From: Sporothrix humicola
Lineage: Eukaryota; Ascomycota; Sordariomycetes; Ophiostomatales; Ophiostomataceae
Reading direction: 5' to 3'
Assembly (NCBI GenBank): GCA_021396245.1
Contig: WNYE01000030.1
Location: 62,001 to 126,000, forward strand
Length of the DNA: 64,000 nucleotides
Both the position numbers and the translations under genes were made by a program. Of the stretch, positions 9,332 through 22,077 are shown one piece after another (the first letter of the stretch is position 1; each line of letters starts with the position of its first letter). A model generated the notes under the pieces. It had not been told where the DNA came from, searched no databases, and saw only the letters and a program-made list of their open reading frames with translations.

Positions 9332-12300
9332 TGTGAAGGGAACGAGGTCGCAAAGACGCCACCTGTTCTCGATGCTTCTTTTTTTCTTCTCCTTTCTCCT
9401 CTTTTCTTTTTTTCTTCTTCTTTTCTCTTTGAGGCCGTGTCTTGTGCTTCCTTCTGTTCCTTTCTTCTCCCCCGCCTTTTCCTCAGCCTGTCTCGGCCGT
9501 TTCTTGTGATGCGATTCGTTGTTCTTGCTTATTCGCCTGCCACCTGTCGAGCGAGGCTGTTGCTGACTGTTTCGCAGTGGAATGCTGGTGCTACCACGGG
9601 AGGTGTAAGGAGCGCTGATCGCCGGTTCCGTCCAGGGCGCACGCCGCCTAAAGTAGCGGCTAAACAAAGCAATGGCGCAGAGAAGCTGGTGTTATTCGAG
9701 ATCGGGTTATCGAGGCAGTGGCCAAACAAGTCGATTTGTTGGAATTGAGTCGTTCCTGGCGGCGAGGGAGATGTCGTAGGAAAATAAACAAACAGAAAAA
9801 CGTGCGAGAGGGACCTCGATATTTTCAAAAAGAAAGATGGAGAATACGAGCGCCGCCGAGAAGGAAAAGGGAATAAGGATAGGGGCAAGCTAAGAATGAG
9901 CTGAGACAGAGCGAAAAAGAAAATAGAAGAGTCGAGAAAATAGAGGAAATAGAGGAAATGAAGCAGGGCAGATAGAAGCACACTAGCTTTTCAGGTCCGT
10001 AAAAAAAGCCTTGGAAGGTGCCGAAGTAGGCGAGGGCCTCTTTTCTAGTGCCTTTGATCGAGAGATTGAGAGAAAGCCTCTTTGTCAGGGGTGAATGGAT
10101 GTTGAGGATTTTCGAATTGACATAAAATGCAAGAGAAGAGAATGGGCGACGAGCGAAGGAGAGCCGAGAGAGCAACAAAGAAAAAAGACGGAGCAAACGG
10201 GGAGAGGTGGAAGAAGAAAGGGAAGGAGGGGGGGAGGTAGTAAAAAAAGAATAAAAAGAGGGACAAAAACAAAACAGAAAAGAAGGCAGGAGCAAAAGCA
10301 GATCGAGAATCGAAACAGGAAGGACGGAGATAGATGAACAGTGACACGCCTTGCAGAGGAAGGGACGGGGAGGGAGCTGCCGATGCGCAAGTTCGATCTG
10401 GGAAGGGGGGGTTCTCTAGTGAGCAACTGGCAAATAGAAATCAAAGGATGTGCAGACCAGGCCCAATTTACGAAGATACAGGATACAAGATACGAAAGCA
10501 GGCAATTGCTGGTCGGATTCCTCAAAGTGGATGAAGCTTCTTTGCTTGGCAGCAGCATTCAAGAAGTGGGCATGAGCGGGTGGCCACCGTCTTGGTTAAA
10601 GAGGCCTTTCAAAGAGAAGGAAAAAAGGCGAGGATATAAGAGGGACAAGATAATTACAGCGAAGCGTCAACGGAGCATCTTTCGGGGGCTTTTTGGAGGA
10701 CAGAACCGATGACGTCGGCCTGGCCAGAGAAACAGAGCATCTGTGGGCACCGAAACACCGAACCAGAAATCTGCCAAGGATCGCTTCTTGCTACTAGGCA
10801 GGGGGCCGGGTTGACAGAGACACAAGAGACAGGTCAAGCACGAGAGGGCATTCCAGATAAATTGTGCATTGGGAGCGCAAGAAAGCGCAAGGAGAGACGA
10901 GTGTCGGGTGGTGGCAGATGCAAGAGACAAGAGAAAAGAGAGTGACACAAGTTGTCAAAAAAGCAAAAATTAGCAAATGTCAATCACAAAGTCAAGACAT
11001 GATGCAGAGGCAGAAAGCTTGACGGCGAAAGGAAGGAGCGCTTGGCCAAGGCCCTAAGGCGTTCAGTGGAATGAGAACAGGAGGACAGATAGACACGACA
11101 GAATAAGCAACCGCCCAGGCCCAGGGGAGCCAAGGAAAGAGGCACAGGGAGGGAAGGCACGAGGCACGAAGTTGCGAAAACAATTCCCAGCAAGGGAAGG
11201 AACGTCAGGCACTGGCGTGCTCCTTTTGTGTGTCGTCTTTTGTCTCTTTTTTAACCCATCTGCTCCTGTCAATTTTATTGATTTTCAGCTCTGGCGGGGC
11301 CAAGCGCCGCAAAATGACCAGATCGATTTAGCGAAAGATAAAAAGACGAGACGAAAACCCAGCAACGCTCAATGGGTCGCCGCCACCAGGGAGGTAAGAA
11401 AGCGTGCGAATAGCTTGCGTGGCCAGCAGATAGTGTGGGTGCGTGGGTATGCGTGGAAAAGTGGTGGCTTCCTGGTAGTGACAGTGGCTCCCAGCGATTG
11501 CTGCACTTCCGAATTGCAACATCTCCAGACTTGCATCTCTGCCGGGGCCTGCCCGTAGCCGTGTGGGTGGAGCAGCTGTGTTTTGCCTGCTTTGGGCGTG
11601 GCCTACATTTGGCCATTGCTGGAAGGATTGAGAGAGCTTACCCAGGCCCTGGCCTTTTCTGGTTGGCTGGACGAGCGGCGATCTGATATTCAGAGACATT
11701 CTCTCTCTAGTGGAGGTCTATCAAGTTGGCTCTGGTGAACCAGTCTTTATCTGCTCGTGTGCGAGTCAAGATAGCGAGGTGAGAGCAGAGGCAAACGCAC
11801 AAGCAAACACAGATACACGCTCATGCTGTGGACAATGCTTCGTATCACGGCATACGATACAGCATCCACAACAACAAATTAGCAAATTGGCTCACAGCAA
11901 CAGCAATATATGAGCACCAAGCTAAGCTGATCTGATGTCGTCTATCGGCCGCTTGCCCAGAGTGCCACTCAGTGCCTTGTTCTTCCTGATACGAGGCAAT
12001 ATAAATTGCAGAATGGCTGTGGGAGGCTTCAAGGCCGCCCAATGTTGCCGGAAACCTGGCAAAAAGGCTGAGAGCGAGCCGCTGGTGGACCAGCCAAGCC
12101 GGGGGAAGAAACAGAGAAACAGGGCAAAAGACAAAAAGGCAAAGACAAAATAGGAAGAAAAGGGAAAGAAAATAGGAAGAATGGGGAGGCTGACATACAT
12201 GATGATCAAGCAGCCAGCCAGTGCTGGGAAAATCCATCGAACGGGCCGGGTAACAACGTGGTTTTTTGTTGATATCCTGTTTCTATTCTTTTGTTTCCTG

Positions 12301-12600
12301 TCTCGAGGCTGCCAGGATGTGCCCACTGGCGGCTGATAAAACAGATTGGCAGGGGATAGCTGGACAGCCTTGGAGGGAACGCGAGGAAATCGTGGCCCGA
12401 TTCTGAAAAGAGCAAGAATCCAGAAACGCCAAAACACAAAACACAAAACGCAAATGCGCTCCATCAAACCCTGGCCAAGCCACGCAATTTCAAGTGCAGC
12501 CCTTTGACCTCACCTTGGGGGCTCTTTGCAGCCCTTTTGGGCCATCTTGCAGGCATCTCCTTTGGTTTGCAGCTCCTTCGTCCCACGCCTGCAAATTTTG
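9332..12600. other. Left part of the 8.6 kb divergent gap
   Basis: Upstream of the minus-strand metallopeptidase gene. From 9332 to about 10300 the sequence is strongly strand-asymmetric, as in long fungal 5' leaders. From 10.3 to 12.6 kb there are only short frames of low-complexity translation on both strands. I see no gene, RNA or mobile element. Confidence 0.5.
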
Positions 12601-14900
12601 GCATGTTGGGAATTTGAGGATGGACCAACAATACAAAGGTGTTTTTTTACGTTACGGAAGCAACCGTTCTGTCGCCATGTCGTATACCGTATATCGTAAA
12701 AAATGGGCGAGGACACAGACAGACAGGTAACAGATGGCGCCATTTCATACCTGTCACTAAGACAGAACATAATGTGCTCTATGTCGGCCGAAATCAAAGA
12801 ATTAGATGTTATCATTTTCCGCTACAAGCATAGGAACTGTTATTTACTCATAGCATACAGAGTATATGAGTATGGCCCCAGGCAGGGAAGTAGTGTGACC
12901 TGCCACTGTCTCATCGTGGTGTTCAACTTTTGTATGTTGTATGCCCTCGAATCAAATTATTTTGCGTTACAGACAACGGTTACACTGCTGGGGACATAAA
13001 TAAAGAGCTGCCATGACACGCCGCCGCTAAGAAAAGAGAAGTAGTTTTAGACATCTTTTTCCATGCTCACCAAGGTTGTTGTGGTCGGATGATTATTAAG
13101 GTCGATAGACATCAAATATCTAGTGCGTCGACGATGCAAAAGATATGATGCAGCTAGCACCTGTCATTAAATAAGGAACAAATCTTGAATAGAGTTTTTT
13201 ATCACGCCAAAGCTCTCCTAGTATCGAATCCAGGGGCACATCTTGAAATAGATTGGGTGTGGCAATATGCGCCAACGCCATAAAAAGTGGTGTTCCTATG
13301 CCAAGTTTTACTTTTGCGTGCCATGATTTTTGCTATCAAGGTAGCAATGAAGAGAATGGAGAGCTGTACTCCGTAGATATGTAATATGCATCTTGAATTG
13401 GCAGACTAGAAATTGGCCGGAGGGAAACAGACGAAGCTGTAACCAGGAACCCGTACATTATCTCGATCGGCGTATATAATTAGCGATTTGATCGGGGCCT
13501 TTTTGGCACATCAAGATATGGGTTGCCATTTTGGCATCTTGGACCATCCCGGCAGCCGCATCGCTTAACCACACGCCGAGGATCGACGACAAGCAGCAGT
13601 AGTCACCTATGGAAATGAGGGAAGGTATCATCAAACATTATCTCTTGCCCGTTGGCTTCACCGTCTTATTACGGAGCCTTTGGGTATGTCTTTGAATTCA
13701 AACCTCCACCCCAAAGTGAACCAGTGCATCTCGACTATCCTATCATACCTCGCCTTCCCGTCTCTTACTTGCACCTCATACCCGCACCTTAACACCAGAG
13801 CCTTGCCGTATGAATACATCATTGATTTGCAAAATGCTACGGTCAACTCGGGGCTATCTTTTAGCCTTCTCCAATGCTTCCCACTTCCAAAGTCTTGGAT
13901 TCGTGTTGTCTCTCCGGAAAGCGTCCACCGATTGAACTTTTGCCAGTCTTGCAGGGATTTAAATTGCTTCTCTCCACTGATTCCCCTGGTCATCGCCCAC
14001 AGCACATGCGTTGATGGGGACACCAAGCGGCTGAAACCAGGCCCTTAAAGACGACTTTCTCCTCTTTTTCTCCTCATTGTCCACTTCGAGGCCTGAACGC
14101 ATCTCGATTGACCTAATACGGCGCAATACGACGTATTGTTTAAGTATTTGCGATATGTGGGTGTTTTCAGGTACGGGACACATCATCATGCATTTTACCA
14201 GTGTCGTGAGGTCACGATGTGCTCGGAGACTACTTATATACTTTGTATATCGTACCCTACACGTACGAAGTATACTTATCCGTACAGCTTCTTACCCAGG
14301 ACTTGGGCAGCGGGCAATCTATGCAACGAAGATCAGGCACGGCAAACGCCCGTGAGCAACCGCACACAAATTGTTTTCTAGCTTTACATTTTATTCTGTA
14401 TCACCCCGTCTTCCACACGTTTGTTTTGTTTCTTCTATCCGTATATACACGATATTTCCAGCCTTCTTCGCCACGGCTTCACGGGATAAATAAGGTCTTT
14501 GCCGGGTATTGGCATTGTTTCCGAAACATAAATATGGCCGAAGAAACATGAGACTTTAAGTAGAGCATCCAGGACATTGAATATTAATAACCGGATAATA
14601 GGATATCCCTTACGTCGTACATACAAACCAATTGAGATAAACCGAGGCACGCTTCTACGGGATAAATTCATTACTGTGATGCTTCACACAGTGCGGCCAG
14701 CCCTCAAGTTTTGCTATATCAACAACCGTTGTCAATATCTCTTCCAGTTGCCCCTATTTCGAATTTCTTGCGTGTTCGTTTTCGCACTTGCTTTTTCATG
14801 ATGCGGACTACCGCATTGGATCTGGAGAGAAAACAGCGCCCTTATTGCAGGGTTTGTCTCGACGACAGATTCTGTTCACCAGCAATCTACCTATCGGTCT
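12601..14900. other. AT-rich island inside the divergent gap
   Basis: The sequence becomes visibly richer in A and T and in TA steps than its flanks. It contains two copies of the 9-mer TACGACGTA/TACGTCGTA (14127 and 14611) and one TACTCCGTA (13367). A 122-codon frame on the minus strand at 13658-14026 is discussed in the findings. It may be a decayed element or simply a neutral, methylated or mutated spacer; no transposon protein can be recognised. Confidence 0.4.
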
Positions 14901-17900
14901 CCCTATGCTTGCTTTTTTTTTCTCTTTAATTTTCCAATTCGGTGGGTGCCATATATGCACAGCTTGTCAGCTGAAGATGGGGCTCATATGCAGCCAACGT
15001 CACCTTTAATGGCCACCTCGAGCAAATCAGCGCACAATGCGAGGCACAAACAAAACAGTGGAGGTGAGAACGAGAGGATAATGACCGAAGCTACAGGACG
15101 AAGATAGCCATAAGCTTCCTGCATCCAAGGCTTGCCATCCTTATTTCTCGTCATAAACGCCGCAAAGTTGCACCCGCACTTGCATCTGAGACCTGGGAAA
15201 GGAGATGGGGGGCACTCTCAGAGACAGCAGCCGATTTCTCCAATTGGATCTCTATCGCTTGTCGATTGGTTGTGCGCGGAGAGGGCCATGCACAACGGCG
15301 CCTCCCTCTTTCCAGTTGCTGGCAAGGGATGAAAAAAGACCCTTTTACCTCGTCGGACAAGACATATGCGAGCCACTTTGCAGCACCCCGTTGCCGCTCA
15401 TTCCAAAGGGAGGCAGTGGCTGCGCATGTGCCCCTCTGATTTCTGCACTCCTGAAGAGCTGTATCTGTCTCGAATGCGTCAAAGACATATCATCTGTCCC
15501 TTGAGCTTTTCTTCTTTTTCTCTTCATGGTGCCGACAGCCTCCGACTAAGCTTTGACTCGTCGAACGTCTCCTCTGCAGCCCCGTCCATGCATCCAATTT
15601 AAAAATGGTAAAAAAAGAACCGTCCGGGGTTCGGTCCCGGGAACAGGACGCTGTTGGTGATGTGTTGTCTGGGGAGCGGCACGCCAGACAGTGCAATCGA
15701 CAGTGTCCAGTAATAGAGTGTGTGCGCCTGCCCCATTCTGCGTGCGCCTTGCCCCGAGCTCCTTCCTCCGTTTTTACATGCGATTCGGTATTACTCGACA
15801 TCGTAAGGCCGCTGGCGTTGCATCGATTGGCAGCCGCAATGCACTTGGCTCTTTCCATTTGGAGATATCTTACATTGCACTGTGTAATACCCCTGGCTGG
15901 CCCTGCTCTGTCGTATGCTCGCCCTTTTTGGTGCGATATTCTTGCCCGTGCCGTGTGGTCGAGCACACCGGCTTTCTTCTTTGCGATGCACTCTTTTCTT
16001 TTCTCTTGTTCTCTGGTCCGTTGGAATAGCTCAATTTTACGTGCGTCCAAACGAACCTCTCTCAGATCTCGTCTCTTGTCCTTTACACCTTCCATTTATC
16101 TGCTCATCCCTTCGCTCACCGATTTACAGGGGCAACCGACAGTGCACAACGGTTGTCGGGCTCACCTGGAAAGGCAGGAGTGGATCACCAACTTAAAAGG
16201 TATCTTACTTCGTACCTGCCATATATCTCTATCATCCCTTGCGCCTTCCGTGTTGAGAAATATACGGAGTACGGAGTATGTCGTACTCTTTTCGCCATTT
16301 GATGCCTCGTTCTTTCCTCACACTTTCTGCCAAATGGCGGAAGTTGAACCTTCAAAAGCTACCAGGCTTTTCACTAGACAACTTCCCGGTTGGCTCTGGG
16401 TTCATGCCTGCCCTGTCCACGGCAACCAGCCTTGCTGCATGTGCTATTATTACGGGAGCCCCGTAACTTGCCGGATCACTGTAACTCGCATAGTGTTAAC
16501 CACCCTGAGAGACTTCTCGGTGGGTATCGTGAAAAAGGAGCCCTGTCGCCAAATACGTAGCAATACCACCCATCTTTGACCCCCGTCTGCTCTCCATAAA
16601 AAAGGTGGCCTGGGCGTCTGTCTGGCAGCAGTTGGTTAAGTGGTTTGTAACCTAATCTGCCGGTTTCCACGGAATGCATTTTTTTTTCTTCATTTTTCCC
16701 CTACTCAAATTCTTGGGCCCCGATGCCCCCTGGTCTGGTGCTGAATGCTGAAGGCTAGGCCTGTCTCCGCTCTTTTTGCGGCCGCTCTCCGCTACGCTGT
16801 CTTTTCCCCCCAGCCTTTGGGTCCTTTGGTTGGCTAGCCGCCCTTGCCAAATCGATCAGAGTACCGGCTTGTAAGACAAAACGACTGGCTAGCAGCTTTT
16901 TGCGAGCGTTCCTGCCCTGGAGCTCCTTCCTTTTGCTTGCCTTTTTCCCTCGTGCTATCGCTGGCACTCATCCCTTCCTTCCGTTCCTAGGGCCTTTCAA
17001 CCTCTTTCTTTTTCCGCTCTCACGCTGTTCATTTTGTCACTTTGTCGTCTCCTTCCTCGCTCGATCCCTTTCTACTCCTTTTTTTCTCTCCTCTTTTGCT
17101 TCCACCTCGTAACTTTGCTCTCATCTTTTCCAATCGTTCCTTCTTTTTTTCTACACACGCTCTTTTCAAACATCGCACCGCAGCAAAACTTCTGCAGACC
17201 CTCTTTCCTTCTGCGTCTTTGCGCTCGTCCGTCTCACCTGCTCCTTCTCTCCCTCCCTCTTTGACTCCTCCCTTGCCCTTTTCAGACAAGCCCGACGAGC
17301 TGCAAGTCCGGGAATCCTAGAATACGCTGAAAAGAGGTAAGAGATAACTAGACTAGGCAGGCCCATCTCGCCGCCGCCTCTTCCTTCTCCTCTTTCTTCG
17401 CTTTCTTTCTTTTCCACCTCCACCAAAAACTCTTCCATTCTTTTGTCTCTCGTTTTTTCGCTGTTCTTCGGCATCATCGACCAATTCCAAAGTACGACTA
17501 CACGGCCGTCGTTGACGAGGCCCGTCTCATATCTCACAAAATACGCATAATACACACCGTCTTGGATTTTACGACAAACATACGCCACTCACAATACCCC
17601 TACTCACGCTTTCACTCTCTTTTTGTTACAGCAGCCTCAACAAGCGCCTTGCGGAACCTCGCTGTGCGTCGTTGCGAGACCCCCTTTGGCCTCGCATCCA
17701 GTCCCAGTTGGGTGACCCAATCACTCTCGACTTGCAATTTCCGCCCACTTTACGGAGTACCAAAACTTTCTTTCGACGCCCCACAGAGCAACTACCTTTT
17801 TCTTGAACATTGAAAAAATAGGTCACCGGTTTTTGTCCAAAGTTCGATCTTGCTTGTTTCGACAGACGAATAGAACGGAATATCTATCATACAGAAGGAA

Positions 17901-17902
17901 CA
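14901..17902. other. Right part of the divergent gap, including the probable leader of the Whi5-like gene
   Basis: About 16.9-17.9 kb is rich in C and T on the plus strand, the usual look of promoter and 5' leader DNA in filamentous fungi, and leads into the start at 17903. Overlapping TACGGAGTA copies lie at 16263-16278 and another at 17751. Several short upstream ATGs are present. No coding frame with supportive composition was found. Confidence 0.5.
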
Positions 17903-19297
17903 ATGATTGCTTCAGCCTCAATGCCGTCTACAACGGCAACGTTCACCAGTCAACCAGATGTCGTCGCCGACCGAGTTCTGCGGAGAGCAGAGCTGGGCAA
18001 GGTATGTCCTGCTTTTTACTATCATCTTCTTTCCTTTCCCTTCACCCCTCCTTCTCTGTCTTGCTAATCATTCCCTTTCTCCTTGCCTCAGATGGCCCGC
18101 CGACTCCAGAACCGCCTTGCCCTGGCCCAGTTCAAAACCCGCCATGGCTGGGAAGACCTTTCCTTTGACGTGATCGAACCCAAGTACGAGGACGAGCTTC
18201 GGCGGAAACGGGGATCCGACGGCGACGTCCTGTCCGACTCTTCATCCAGCACATCCGAACTTGCCTATCCCTCGGGCCGCACACTGATGAGCTCGCCGCT
18301 CAAGGCACCACTCTTCTCCGACGCCATCGGCTCGAGCAACGGCAGCACAGGCCACCGCAAGCGGACATACGTTGCCTCTTTTGACGACCTCAACCAAGTC
18401 CCGCATCACAGTGGCCGTCGTGCCAGCTACATCATGTCGAGTCCCAGCAAACGGTACCGGTCGTCGCCACCCCAGAACAGACACGTTTCTGGCCCAGTCA
18501 CATCGTCATACCTGCCTCCTGAGGCGGCTTCCTTCTCTGGCCATGCTTCTTGGAAGGACCACCACCAGCTGTCGCACAGCTCGCCCCTTAAGCCGAGACG
18601 CCAGCAACACTTCACAACAACAGCAGGTCCAGATGTGTCTCTATTCCCTGGGACCCGCCGCATTGCCGACGCCCTCTCCGTCGTGAACTACAATGCAGCG
18701 CAGTCCAGCGACGACGACGAGCTTCTGCCAACACACTCGTTCCGCACCAGCAGCATGTCCCTGGGTCCGTCGGCGCCCGGCCTTACATCAACCGTCTCAG
18801 GCAGCCACTCTACACGTGCTGGCTCGCCACCCAGCACTCCGCCCATGCGCCACCGGGGTCTGCCAAACGGAAATGGCCGCCGTAAGAAGAAGGCCTCTGG
18901 CAACGATATCCTCGAAGATGACGAGAACAGCCACACTGGCCTGGGTATTGACCAGGTCGACGGTGCTGGTGGCAAGTCTGGTGTCGAAGGTGCCGACCTT
19001 CTCCTGTTCCTCGCGGCCTCGCCATCGCCAGCGAACCCCAATGGCCGCAGCCGCATGGACCCGCCTTCAACACCGCCATCCAAGTTTAACAACCTGGCCC
19101 TGCCATCGTCGATGATGACTACACCGGGCGGCGGCAGTATGTTCCCCAACACGCCTGGCCAGGCCTTTGACTTTGCCGATTTCGTGAACATCACGCCTAG
19201 CCCAGCACAGAAGCCTTGGAAGACACCCAACCTGCTCGGATCTAAGACGCCCATGAGCGTCACTCGCCGGCGGCTTACATTTGACGATCCTTTGTGA
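17903..19297 (+). CDS. Probable Whi5/Nrm1-type G1/S transcriptional repressor
   Basis: Two exons, 17903-18001 and 18092-19297, joined across a 90-nt intron in phase 0; 434 residues. Residues about 25-65 (VLRRAELGKMARRLQNRLAL, continuing into FKTRHGW and DVIEPK) resemble the short GTB/Whi5 motif by which Whi5 and Nrm1 bind SBF/MBF. The motif spans the splice junction, supporting exon 1. The rest is disordered and Ser/Pro-rich, with many S/T-P sites including SPLK twice and SPSK, fitting control by cyclin-CDK. Later segments LLLFLAASPSP and FDFADFVNITPSP look like conserved short motifs, and the C-terminus is RRRLTFDDPL. The inferred role is a nuclear repressor of the G1/S programme, inactivated by phosphorylation. 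The family call rests on motif resemblance alone. Confidence 0.62.
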
Positions 19298-20588
19298 TCG
19301 ACTGGACAACCCAGGAGTGCTCTTTCAATTTCCTTCCCTATTTTCGGCGCCCGGCACACTTTACGCCTTTCACATTAATGCCAGTTTGGACCGCTCATAA
19401 TTCTTCACACTTTCTTCTCTACCCTTCAATACCTTCTCTTACTCTGTTCCAGCTTTCCCTTTCTATTGCTTTATTTTACTCGATTATGTGCATGATACCT
19501 CCAGCGAGAACCTGGCTGGTTCTGGGTACTCTACGGAAAGCTTATGGTTTCTTTCTTGCTTCTCTTCACCCAACCGCATACTGCGTCTTTTTTTTCCCTT
19601 GTTCATCGACGTTTCTCACGATTGCCGCTCTCCGAGCATATTTTCATTTTCTGTTACCCATCCGTTGTTTCTTGTTTCATTCCCCTCCCCCTCCCCCCTC
19701 TTTCTGTCTCTTTTTTGCCTGGCGTGCATAAACATCCACACTGCCACCCACCCACACCTTTCCCCCACCGCTTCCAGCACTCGATCCTCCTTTCGATTAT
19801 GTTTCTCATTCCCCTTCTTTACTTTTTTCTTCCACCGCTTTTTTCCTGTTTTCTATTATATACGAAACCTTGTTTCTCGTTTTGACGTGCTTACGGTGCT
19901 CATCCGAGTGGCCCTAAAACGGGGCCTCGTGTTTGCTCGTGTGTGTGGGATACTCTTGGCTTCGGGACATTCAACCTTTTCAGCCCATCCGCCCCTGTTT
20001 GTTCTTTACACACCACACATCTGCATTTTCTTCATACCATTTGCTTGTTGAATAAAGAACAAGCATAAAATGTACAGTCAAAAAGCAAATAACCAAAATC
20101 ATTTTCAAAAATAAAAAAGTTAAACAATAATACTACCATCTCCGCAAATTCTGTGAACGACTTTGCACATGTACCTTCAACATCTAGACGTAAGCTGAAA
20201 CCCCTATTTTGGCATGTATCGCCTAATCCTTCCTGTTCCCAGCCGACCTCTCACACTCGATGTCCACAAACTGGGCCCAATTGGTCGGGTTCAACCGATA
20301 ACAACACACATCCGACACAGAAGGTCAAAGAAAAAAAGGTGGTGTGCTGAGTTGGCAAAATAGAGATAAACTGAGAAACATGCACGCAGGCCCATTTGAC
20401 CGTGAAAAAGTACCTCTACGACGTATTCTAAAAGAAGATCAAAAAGAAAATGGCGGGGAGGACAAGGGCGCCCGCGTGTCGTGGGGTTGAGACATTGCTC
20501 GGGACAGATGATCGTGGCGAGGTGAAAAGCAAAAATGCCAAAATGAAGAGAAAAAAAACGGGATGAGGTGAGGTTGAAAATCAGCTTT

Positions 20589-20806
20589 GACGCGACTTTT
20601 CGCGTTTTAGCGCGCGCATTCTGACACGGCAGCTCTTTAAAGACGCGTCCCAATTGCTCGTGGCCCCGGTTTTTTCGCGTTTTGGGCCGATTGGATCGCT
20701 CAGCCTTTTTAGTGAATAGTGGGTCCATTAAACTTTAGCGCATCTTTTTGCTCCTTCCTTTTCCCCCCTCATCTTTGTGCATCTTCGAAAGACGAGCTTT
20801 TAGCGC
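20589..20806. promoter_or_regulatory. Cluster of SBF/MBF/E2F-like sequence motifs
   Basis: Within 218 bases I read GACGCGA (20589), TTTTCGCG (20597, the reverse of the SCB-like CGCGAAAA), AGCGCGCGC (20609), the MluI cell-cycle box ACGCGT (20643), TTTTTTCGCG (20670), TTTAGCGC (20734) and TTTTAGCGC (20798). These resemble MCB, SCB and E2F sites. Their function here is inference; no adjacent gene start has been identified. Confidence 0.45.
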
Positions 20807-21651
20807 ACTTTACGGCGAGAGTGACGCCAGTGTGCAGTGACAACGTGTGAGAGAAAAATGAGAGGTGAGAAGACAGCCTCCAGGTGAGAGCGAAGAAATG
20901 GGACAAAAACGCCGTCTTCTCACAGCCAACCACTGAGCTGACACCAGCCGGAAAAGCTGATGTACGACAAATTGCTTGCATGCAATAGTGTAAGCCAAAC
21001 GCTCGTCATCATCAGCTCTGGATCAGGGCTAATGCAGCACACAAATTTCCAGGAAATGCCGTTCCACTCGATCTATTTCCAATTAAACATGTCGCTTTGA
21101 ACGATATTTGGTTGGAGATAGAAATATGCGGTCTCCCAACTGTGATAAGTGGCACATTAAAAAGCATCCGGCGAAATATATCTGGAAGGAGGGCAAAGCG
21201 GCCAATTAATATATGGCAGAACATGAAGACGGTCAAAGAGCAAATCTAAATTTGACTGTGCTATATCACGGTTGGCAATTATTAACAGCTAAATGTAGCA
21301 TAGATAGATAAAATGAGACTGCAGCCGTTGTTGTTTCCTTCTCTTTTTTACTTCCACTTATTAATTTTTCCATGAATTCGTTTGTAGAAGAAAAGAAAGA
21401 CAAAGTGAAAAGGAAACAGAAGGAAATGAAAAACAAAGAAAAAAGGGCGGGCAATCACACGATGTTCCTACAAAACCGGTGAAAATCCTCACCTACAGGA
21501 GAGTAAACTCCTGGTCTGATCTTGCAAGTGAATAAAATATGCTGCACCAGGGCCACACCAGGCGGCACACTCTACCTGCTTTCAGTCACACGTCATTTTT
21601 GCCCAGCCTGACAAGAAGCGAAATAATAAATTGAGAGGATATGCATCCCGG

Positions 21652-21659
21652 TATATAAA
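21652..21659 (+). promoter_or_regulatory. TATA-box-like element pointing into the 3' end of the membrane-protein gene
   Basis: TATATAAA followed by AG on the plus strand, with a C/T-rich stretch about 35-60 bases downstream, as at many fungal promoters. It would drive transcription antisense to the gene ending at 22078. It is only a sequence match. Confidence 0.3.
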
Positions 21660-21880
21660 GCGAATGTAGACAAAAGGGTAGATTCTGCCGTCTTTTCTCC
21701 CTTTTGAGGCATCGTGTTTAATCGTCCTTTCCATCATTTCTGGGTATTCGTGTGATACTCTTTCCTCCGTTTCCCGGCCCCTCCCAAAAATCCATCACCT
21801 GGAAAGTAGATTTAAAAAAGATAATAAAAACGAAGGGACGCGGCTATATGACAGCCTGCGACAAGAAAGGAAATAGAAGA

Positions 21881-21900
21881 GAAAAGAAAAGAAAAGAAAA
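21881..21900. repeat. (GAAAA)4 microsatellite
   Basis: Four tandem GAAAA units read directly from the plus strand, in non-coding DNA. Confidence 0.9.
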
Positions 21901-22077
21901 GGGGGGCATAACAAATAAAGAGGGACGGGATTGGGGTGCGTTTAACGATCCAAGATCCAAAAACAAAAACAAATATCGCTAGCGTTCCAAGCATAAAAAA
22001 TCAACCCAAGAAAAATAATACCAAGAAGGTCCCTTTCAGTAACCAGAACTATATATTCCGCCTTCTCTTCACCACTT

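Larger units (their letters stand above)
19298..22077. other. Convergent intergenic region with promoter-like islands
   Basis: Between the 3' ends of two convergent genes. A plus-strand AATAAA at 20051-20056, about 755 nt after the Whi5-like stop codon, could be its polyadenylation signal. Two things are unexpected between 3' ends: a cluster of CGCG/GCGC motifs at 20589-20806 and a canonical TATATAAA at 21652-21659. A (GAAAA)n run lies at 21881-21900. No coding frame is convincing. Confidence 0.5.

Noticed and set aside
9332..9667. 112-codon in-frame N-terminal extension of the metallopeptidase
   Set aside because: The extension is K/E/R-rich low complexity (GEKKGTEGS, then RRRKKEKRRKEKKKR), while MAPSFLSIKQLRRKSRASF looks like a natural start; more likely leader.
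15619..15652. A hairpin with a loop like a tRNA T-arm (GGTTCGGTC between GC stems)
   Set aside because: The conserved A in the T-loop is replaced by G, and no acceptor stem, D-arm or anticodon arm can be drawn around it.
17803..18168. Alternative frame over exon 1 of the Whi5-like gene
   Set aside because: The frame starting at 17903 joins in phase to exon 2 and completes the Whi5-like motif; this one runs into the intron and stops.
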